Assembly (NCBI RefSeq): GCF_000237925.1
Contig: NW_017386031.1
Coordinates: 310,001 to 374,000, forward strand
Direction of reading: 5' to 3'
Source: Schistosoma mansoni
Taxonomy: Eukaryota > Platyhelminthes > Trematoda > Strigeidida > Schistosomatidae
DNA: 64,000 nucleotides
The notes under the pieces are model-generated. The model made no database searches. It was given only the letters and a program-made list of their open reading frames with translations, and was not told the origin of the DNA. The first letter of the stretch is position 1. The number at the start of each line of letters is the position of its first letter. Positions 12,601 through 21,600 of the stretch are shown here, piece after piece. The position numbers and the translations under genes are program-made.

Positions 12601-15600
12601 AGAGAAAATAAAGCGATTGGTGTATCTTTCGATAATGCAATGAGAAGACGAAGTTTATCAGAATTATGTGATATATTAGCGCAATACATTTCGAACAATC
12701 TGATCACACATATACTTGTTAAGACATTTTTTTTATATGAAAATTAAAAGGTCAACTAGACAGGTTAAGGTAAGAAAATAAATAAAGTACACAAAAACAA
12801 TGTGATGACTACTCTGGATAATAAATAAGCATTACCAGGGTAGGTTAAGGGTAAGAACAAATTGTTTTTGAACACATAAAGGCGGTTTCAATTTCCGTAT
12901 AGCCAAGGCTTCAATAAACCTTAGTATACGTCCTTGAAGGCTTTTGTACAACACTACAAATGCTGATTTGATGTCAACCTTATGACCAGTTTCAACTAAA
13001 TGTTCCGCCATAGAGGAAGATGTTTGTCTATCCTGTGATCTTATTTGACTATTCGAATTCATTTGGTTCTGTAGCCATTTAGGTATGTGTTCCGCCACAC
13101 TTATTTGCAAATCACGATTGCTCCTCCCTATGTACGTGTTTCCGCACATACATGTAAATTGGTATACACAATGGGATGTGACACAATCGCTTATATGCTG
13201 TCTAAGTTTTTGGTGAAACATCGACCTTGTCTTTTCAATGATGACAAGTTGAGCTGCATAGAATGTCCTATTTATGGCTAATTTTAGTCTCCGTCTTAAC
13301 ATGAGACTATTAGAGTCACTTCTAAATGGTAATGTAATATAAACTCGCTTTTTGGGTGCCAGAAGCGTAATAGGTCTAATCGTATTGCAACCCTTCCAGC
13401 GGTTTATGAACTTAAATGAATAACCGTTATTCATTAACGTATTAGTTAGAAGCTTCGTTTCTATTTCAATAGTATCACTAGTACAAATACGATTGATTCT
13501 ATTGAATAAGCCCTTAATTAACCCACGTTTGTAATGAATTGGGCAGTGACTATGGAAATTAAGGTATTGCCCCGTCCATGTCGGCTTTCTATATATAGAA
13601 CGTTGGTTGGAACCATCTTCTCTTCTACTGATCAGTATATCTAGAAAAGGAAGTTGGTTGTTCTTCTCTTCTTCGCACGTAAGAGAAATATGCTTCTGAC
13701 TTGTATTGAGTTTTTTTAACAAGTGGTTCACGTCTTCACATTTATCCCCTATGATTATGATATCATCAACGTATCGTCTATACAGACACATCTTTTGGAT
13801 TGAGTTTTCAGCTAAATTTTCAACATACCCCATGAACACATCCGCCAGCAACGGTCCTAAAGGACTACCCATAGCTACGCCATCAATTTGTCGAAAGTGC
13901 TCACCTTGAAATGTGAATTTTACATTGTCAGTGCACAATAATAATAGATCTTTAAGAGTTTCAACAGGAAATGGCAATGGAAGATTATTAAGTGAAATAT
14001 AGTCACATAAAATATCAATAGTTTTTCTCAGTGGTACATTTGTAAATAAAGTATTCACATCAAAAGAACACATTGTCTTTGTTTTTATATTCATATCCTT
14101 TAAGTATTTAATTAAATCAAATGAGTCAATCAAGGAATACTTACAAAATTGATGTCGGATAGGATTTAATATTTTTGTAAGCCATTTCGCTAGTTTGTGT
14201 GTAGGTGACTGACACATTGATAGAATTGGACGTAAAGGGATATTAGGCTTATGTATTTTTGGCAATCCATATAAATGAGGATACACCGAACCCATAGGTT
14301 TTAATAAATGAAACTCATCTTTGTCAATAGCGTTCATGTTTAACAATTTTGTTAAATTCGAGTTTACTTTCTTTTCTAATTTATGTAGTCCATCAGAGTC
14401 AACATTAGCCATGAATTTGCTCTTATCACTGAGAATCAATTCCATTTTATCTATGTAATCGGACCTATTCATAATTACAACACCAGATCCTTTATCGGGT
14501 TTAAGTATAATAATATCGGCATTGTTTCGCAATTCTTTTAAGGATTTGAAGTGCTGAGAAGTTAGTATGCTTCTCTGCTGGTGTATCACATATATGTTTG
14601 TTGGATCCACTAGTCTGTTGTTGCATTCTATACTAGACAGTGTATAATGTCCTCTTCATTCACGCGAATTATCATAAACTTCCTAAGTATCGGTAGTGTC
14701 ATGATTGCTCATAGTAGAAAGTTGTAGTTTAATACTTAAATGGTTCGATTTTCAATCATCAGATTCTAGGTTTCACAATATCGCTCTAGATACTTCGATT
14801 TGTTCACTCAGTGATTGTATAAATAAACCTGGACACATATACATGCAACTGTAGGATGTCTAAAAGTTAGCTATCATATGGAATGGATGGATCCTTTGTA
14901 AGGTAGTCATTAAACCTCAACAAGTGTGCTAATTATGAAGATGCTAGGTTGAATCCTTACTGAGGTCATGTATGTTTACTAACATTGAGATGTTTTATAC
15001 TAAGATAAAACAACTATTCAGTGATTCCTTGTTTTCAATGATTATCTAGCTATGATCAATTCGTGTTGTAAACTGTAGAACTCAACAACTTCAGCAAACC
15101 GATATACACAAACACTGGGTAGATGATTTAAATTAACACCTTACAACGAAACATTAATGTGTTTAAATGTTTATCATACACATGTATGCTCTATTCAACT
15201 GTCTTCTTGTTGTTGTGTCCTCTCTCTCTCTCTATGTTTCTACCACTTTTAGTGTACTATTTTAACTGCAAAAGCAGAAGAAAGTATTCATTTAAAAGAT
15301 GAATTAGATATTGCTCGTGAAGAAGCATCTAATGTATTACGTTTAACTACAACTATTGAACAATTACGTAAACATGCTGATGAAGCAGTTAGTTTACGTT
15401 TACGTTGTACACAATTAGAAAATGATAATCAAATTTGCGTACAACGTTTAAGTGAATTAGAACAAGAAACACGTTTAGGTGGGAATATACGATCAAAAGT
15501 AAAAGCTCAAGCACGTTTACAAGTGGAAGATGCACAATTCTTGGCAAATAAAGCAATAAAACGTGCTGAATTAGCTGAAGAAAATTTATTGAAGATTCGA

Positions 15601-18600
15601 CAAGAATTAATGATTGTAAATCGTGAAAAAGAGGTATGTATGTAAGGTTTTTCTATTTCATTCTGATAAAGCATTTGATATATTGTAGATATTATTGAAT
15701 ACTTCTTGATAATTGTCAAAATATTTTTGATATAATCAGTACATATAGGGTTGCGAACTGGTGTTTCGTCCTAGTATGTACCCCATAGGATGTCGGTGCC
15801 CCCAAATGCCCTGGTTCGGCCGAGAGTGGGGAGAGTCCGTTCTCCTTTTACAATTTCTCTCACATGGTCATGTGTATATATACTCTATCAGAGAAGTCCT
15901 ACTCACTGCCTTCTCGCGGCGGGGGTGTTGTTCACAAAATTGAGAGGACGAAATGCGAATGTCGGGCGCATTAACCGGGTTCGCGGATGTGGAGTGTCCA
16001 CCTAGGGGAGTTGGAAAACCTTGATTCCAAACAAATGGTGCACATAAGTCCCAGGATCCTGAGAGAACAAAACGACGTATGAACCTATTATTGGTCGTTG
16101 GCTACCGAGGGACTGCATCTCTTTCAACGTTGATGCACTGCCTTGTGGATTACATATCAGTATTAGAAGTCACAAACGTAATTTCACAGTAACCTTTTGC
16201 GTAATTCTGTCATATTTATCAGTTTTAAACGTTTCAGTAACTAGATATTGGTATATTTTACTTAACTATTAACAGGGTACAAGTTATCCGTCACCACGTC
16301 GCCAAATTTCGTGCAAAAACCTAATAGCCATTATTTTAATTCTTATTAGTTCGGTATAATAGTTGATAACAATATGCGTATGATGGATAATTGCTAGCAG
16401 TGGAATCCAGGACTCGCGTTTCGTCCTATTTGCGACTCGTCAGCTGGATGTACCTGCATCTCAGGTTTGTTGATGTTCACTCTGGGACTGGAACCCAGTA
16501 CATCCAGCTGACGAGTCCCAAATAGGACGAAACTTGCGTCCTGAATTCCACTGTTAGCCACTATCCATCTATGCTTATAATGCTTGTGAATTAAGTCTAT
16601 ATCGAGGCAATATGCACAGTATGCACATATACCAATTAGAGGCTGACCAGTTGCAGTCCTAAACATCAATGAGAAGATTCAAACAAACAATACTAATTGA
16701 ATTTAATATGCGTTTGATGTTGGTAGTCTTGCTTGAACAATGAATAAGTCACTTTTCATAGTAGTCCTTAATACATAAATCACTAGGTTTTTTCAAAACT
16801 TATGTTTCTATTTTGAACCATATTACATTTACTTCAATTTGAGCAGTTCATTCGTTTTACGAATCCTTCATATGAAGCTCATAGTTAAGTAAATATAACA
16901 CACTACTTTGACAGAATGAATTACATATCCACAATCATTTCCTATAATTTCATAGTTGAAATCATGAGTCAATTGAAGCTAGACCACCGTGGAAAACCTG
17001 GAAGCACTGTTTGACGGCCGTTCCGTCCTATTGTGGGACTCCTCAGCAGTGCTCATCCACGAACCCGCGCTCGCGCGATTGGAATCCAGGACCTAGCAGT
17101 CTCGAGGCAGAGCACTTCCTATACTTTAAATATAACTAACTATTTTTAGCTTTCGGGATATTTCCACATGTAACTTGGCCCGATTTGTAGTTTTTTACAA
17201 TGTTGACAGTTTCAATATTAAACATATTGATACTTTAACACAGTTTCATTACTATTTCTCCATTATTTTTCAGTGTATCTTCTCTGAACTTACACGTCTT
17301 AAATCTTGTTGTGAAGGTCTTCAATCATGTGCACAAACATCAAATTGTAAGTTTAGCGTGTGGAATTAACTTCCTAATTAACTTTTTGATTCTAAAATGA
17401 TATCCTACTTATCGATGAGTATTTCGTGAATGAAGGTCCCATTCATTTCCATACATTTTTATGTCTGGTGATCAGGAGTTATATAGGCGGTCGTCACTTT
17501 TCGGTTGCGCATACCGTTGAATGATGTCTGTTTTCAATGACTTGAATTTATTTATTTATTTGAACACATGAATATTGCTACAAGGAAGCACCCTATATAT
17601 ATGCGCCGCACAAATCTCATTTGATTTGTGTGAGGGCTGTCATACTATCCAGGTGCACAAATTGAAGCAGGTTGTTTTCCTAGGGGGTCGCGCCCGGAGC
17701 CTTTGACATAAAGATCTGATCCACAAGGCAGTGGAGAATCGTGAAGAGATGCAGTCCCATGGTAGCCAGTGATTGATTCATACGCCATTTGTTCCCTGAG
17801 GTTACTGGAGCTGATATGCACCATTGGTTTGGAATGAGGGTTTTCCAACTCCCCTAGATGAACTTTCCGTGTCCACCAACCGGATTAAAGCGTCAGACAT
17901 TCGCTTTTCGTCCTCTCAACTTCATAAACAATACCCTTGGGAGGAGACGGCAGTGAGTAGGACTTCCCTGGTAGAGGCTGTATACGCGTGGCCATGCTAG
18001 AGCATTTCGAGAGTGGGAACGGACTCTCCCCACTCTCGGCCGTACCAGAGCATTACGGGTTGTTTATTCTTTTGCCATATTTCTGACTGAGCTGAAACTT
18101 TAGACAAACTGTTCAGTTACGGACTGATTTTACTACACTCATTCTCTCTTTTGTTTCTTTACATATTGATATTTCTTTTAAGGTTCATATGCGTTTTTCT
18201 TTGTTCATGATATTCACTATAATTTTAAGTAATCTATTCTCCGCTATTTGTTTGCTAGATGGTACATCAGCAATAGAATCACAAATGTTAAATTTACAAG
18301 AAGAACTATGTCGTTTACGTACATCAATGTATGTTAGTGATGTGAGTAATAGTAACCGTATGAACGAAGTTGGCGGTGATATCACTACTATGAGTACTGC
18401 TAATACTACTACTGCTGGTAAATTAGACAATGACACTGGTTTTGTTGATGATAATGATTTTCATCGTTTCAGTATGTCTTTAACATCACAACAGAAACTG
18501 AATACTGATGATGTTTGCAATGATTGTAATTCATTACCTGTCAATGATAATGACTCTTCTAGTACACATATTGTACAAACGTCATCCATAAATTCTTATC

Positions 18601-21600
18601 ATATTCCTGTAGATAAAGATATGTCCAGTTCACCTGCTGCTGCTACTACTACTACTACAATGTTATATACAAATTTAATGACAAAGTTAGCACAGAAAGA
18701 AGCAGATTTCATTGAAATGGAACAAAAATATCGTGGTTATTTATGGAAAGCACGTGAAGTGATTCGATTATTAGAACGTCAATATCGACAACATCAACAT
18801 GATTGTCCACAATATAAAGAGAAACTAATGATTGATACACACAACAGTACTGATACTACTAACAGTAATATAAGTAATGATAAGCTTAATGAAGAGATTA
18901 ATCATTTACGTGCATTATTAGTTGAAAAAGAACGTGTTATTGAGAAATTAGAGGTAAGTAATGTGGTTTACTGTTCATATATGGGTTTAGCTTATTTGTT
19001 GTTCCCGCCAAAACCAAATCAATTTGTATATGAGTATTAGGTAGTTCTGCAAAACTAGCAGGTGCTTGTGTCTGCATTCACTTTTTTTGTGAAGATCTTC
19101 CATGTACCTGATTAGTTATGTAAGGGTTAGAGAGGTTCTAATTTGATTCATCTTTGGCACCGTTGCAATGTTAGTCCTCTCATAAAACGTTGAGCTAACA
19201 AAGCGCCGGTGAAAACAGATCTGCCTTATAGTTGAAAGCATGAGTCAATTGAAGCTAGACCACCATCGAAAACCTGGAAGCACTGGACGGCCTTTCCATC
19301 CTATTATGGGACTCAACAGTGGCGCATCCACGAACCCGCGCTCGCGCGATTGGAACCCAGGACCTTGCAGTCTCGAGCCAGAGCCCTTAACCGACAGACC
19401 ACTGATCTGGCATCCAACGGTGTTAATGTCTAACTTCGTGGATGCGCACTGCTGAGGAGTCCCATAATAGGACGAAACGGCCGTCCAGTGCTTCCAGGTT
19501 TTCGATGGTGGTCTAGCTTCAATTGACTCATGCTTTCAACTATGAAACATACTAAATCTCCACAAAACCCCTTCAGATCTGCCTTATGTTTGTTAAACAT
19601 GGCTTTTGGCAGCCATTATTTGCGTAGGATTGTTAGCATCCTGTATGCTAATAGCATGTTAGTAATGCTTAGTTTGAACAATGTGTGTTCTAACACATTG
19701 ACAATATTTCATTCAATATCTTCATGCTGCTGACGTGATGATTAATTTTGTTAGTTGATATTTGTCGGCAATAATGCTAACTAATACTTCATGTGGGATT
19801 CGAATTCAACTTAGTCTACGGATTGTAAAAATCGTCTCCCTGAAGGGATTTTGTGGAAGTATGTGTTGGTGATATTGTTTGGGAGTATAATGAAACCATC
19901 CAGTTCGGCGCATTTGACATCTTCAAACTCTTCATCTTGATCGACAAATATTTGTTTTATTATGTTAGATTGTTGTGTATCTTCTCTTTGTCATCCGTTT
20001 ATGCATCAATTCATTGCAAACGTTTCCATATGTAACTATGTTCAATGCATCGTATTTTCATTTTCATCCGTTTCCAATTCAGTGAATGGTTTATATTACT
20101 AGTTATTTATACTGAAAGATGTATATTCAATATGATGTGGTTGGGCCACGTGTTACGTATGCCTGAACACCGATTACTACGACGCGCTATGCTGACTAAT
20201 ATTGGGGATGGTTGGAAGAAAGTTAGGAGTGACCAAATCAAAACTTGTCATCAGTGCTTGAAGTCACTAACTTCTAGTCTGAGCCATGTTAGCAGATGCA
20301 GACTACTTGGTCCGCGTGACTATCATAACTAGTGGTTGGAGACTCTGGGTGACATGGCTCAAAATCTATCACAATGGCTTAGGTGCATACACTTTCTGTC
20401 TTCCCTTAAACCTTGAGATTCAAATTGCTTCATATCTGTCTTCCTTCCTATACTACATCCTTATATACAATCTTTCTTTTATATATTATCACCATTAAAT
20501 GAACTACTTCTATGAATTCTGTGTTCATCTTGTTGTGCTAACGAGGTATGGCAACTTGGACAGATGCATATATGTGCCTGGTCCTACGTTGTCGCTGACT
20601 GACTGACTAATCTTTTCATACTTTCTTTTATTTAAACCCTTACATGGGAAAAAAGGCTTTACTTCCGAGGTTAGTTGAGTTCCGAAAACATAAATATTTG
20701 CGGTTCCAAATGTATAACGCGAGCTATCGTTTATTTTGGTATATTTCTATTGAATCTTGTTCAAATAAAGTATTTTCAACGATTTATAGTTGTTTGAGGT
20801 GTTCTGGAAGACTTCCAATAGATATGATAAAACTGGATGTTATAAACTGCTTGTGTTGATTGTTCACTGCTTCATTTTTTGGGTATGTACGTTGAAGGTT
20901 CCAATGTGTAGTTTGGAGCGAGGTTTTAGTAGACCTGGGACAGTGTTTCGCCCACGAGAATCGTTGGCCATGGTGACACTTGATGAGGAAACCGAAAGAG
21001 GGAGTTTGTTGTTGAACGTCGAGGTAGAAAGAATAGTAGGAATTGAAGAAGGAGATTGATTATGAATACAGTGGTCTTGAGTGCTGTTAGAGTTATGAGG
21101 GCAGTTATCACTTCCCAGTTGCCCACATCGTGGAAGGGTTCTTCTAGAGCTACCTGAAAAGGAAATTGTGTTAGAAGTGGTCTTAATGATCTGAGATCGT
21201 GACCGCAGTGCCCAAGAGACAACTGCTTGAGGTCGGTCACACACAGGATTTTTGCGCGTAATTTTCGTGTTTGTTGAAACCTTACAGCTGGAGACGGATA
21301 TTTGTAGGATAAGGCAAGATGTGCATTTCTAGGGTCGACCTTTTTGAACTCCACATCTTGTGGGAAGGCAGAATCGCCGTTACTCATGTTGTCTGAGAGA
21401 AACATCTTACTGCCTTCACACCTCTGTACAGTCAGCAGTACGACTTCGCCTTCGGGCCTAGGGTTTGCGGCTTTTTGTCTTACCGCTTTTCAACCGACCT
21501 GCCTGGCATAGTAGGACCTTGAGGAGTGATTGTTCCAGCCAGTATAGCTCGATTGGCCCATATCACGATAGGCAAGCCTGAACACCACGTCAAGGTAGCA

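Larger units (their letters stand above)
16386..16650. mobile_element. Sm-alpha-type SINE pieces in head-on inverted pair
   Basis: Two hammerheads face each other around a short spacer: 16,401-16,453 on minus and 16,497-16,549 on plus. The plus copy continues with the family tail (AGCCACTATCCATC). Sm-alpha is the published schistosome SINE that carries a hammerhead. Confidence 0.85.

Noticed and set aside
20926-21405. 159-codon minus-strand frame
   Set aside because: Overlaps the LINE 5' region in a frame different from the endonuclease start; the same region at 27,170-27,466 keeps only part of it.
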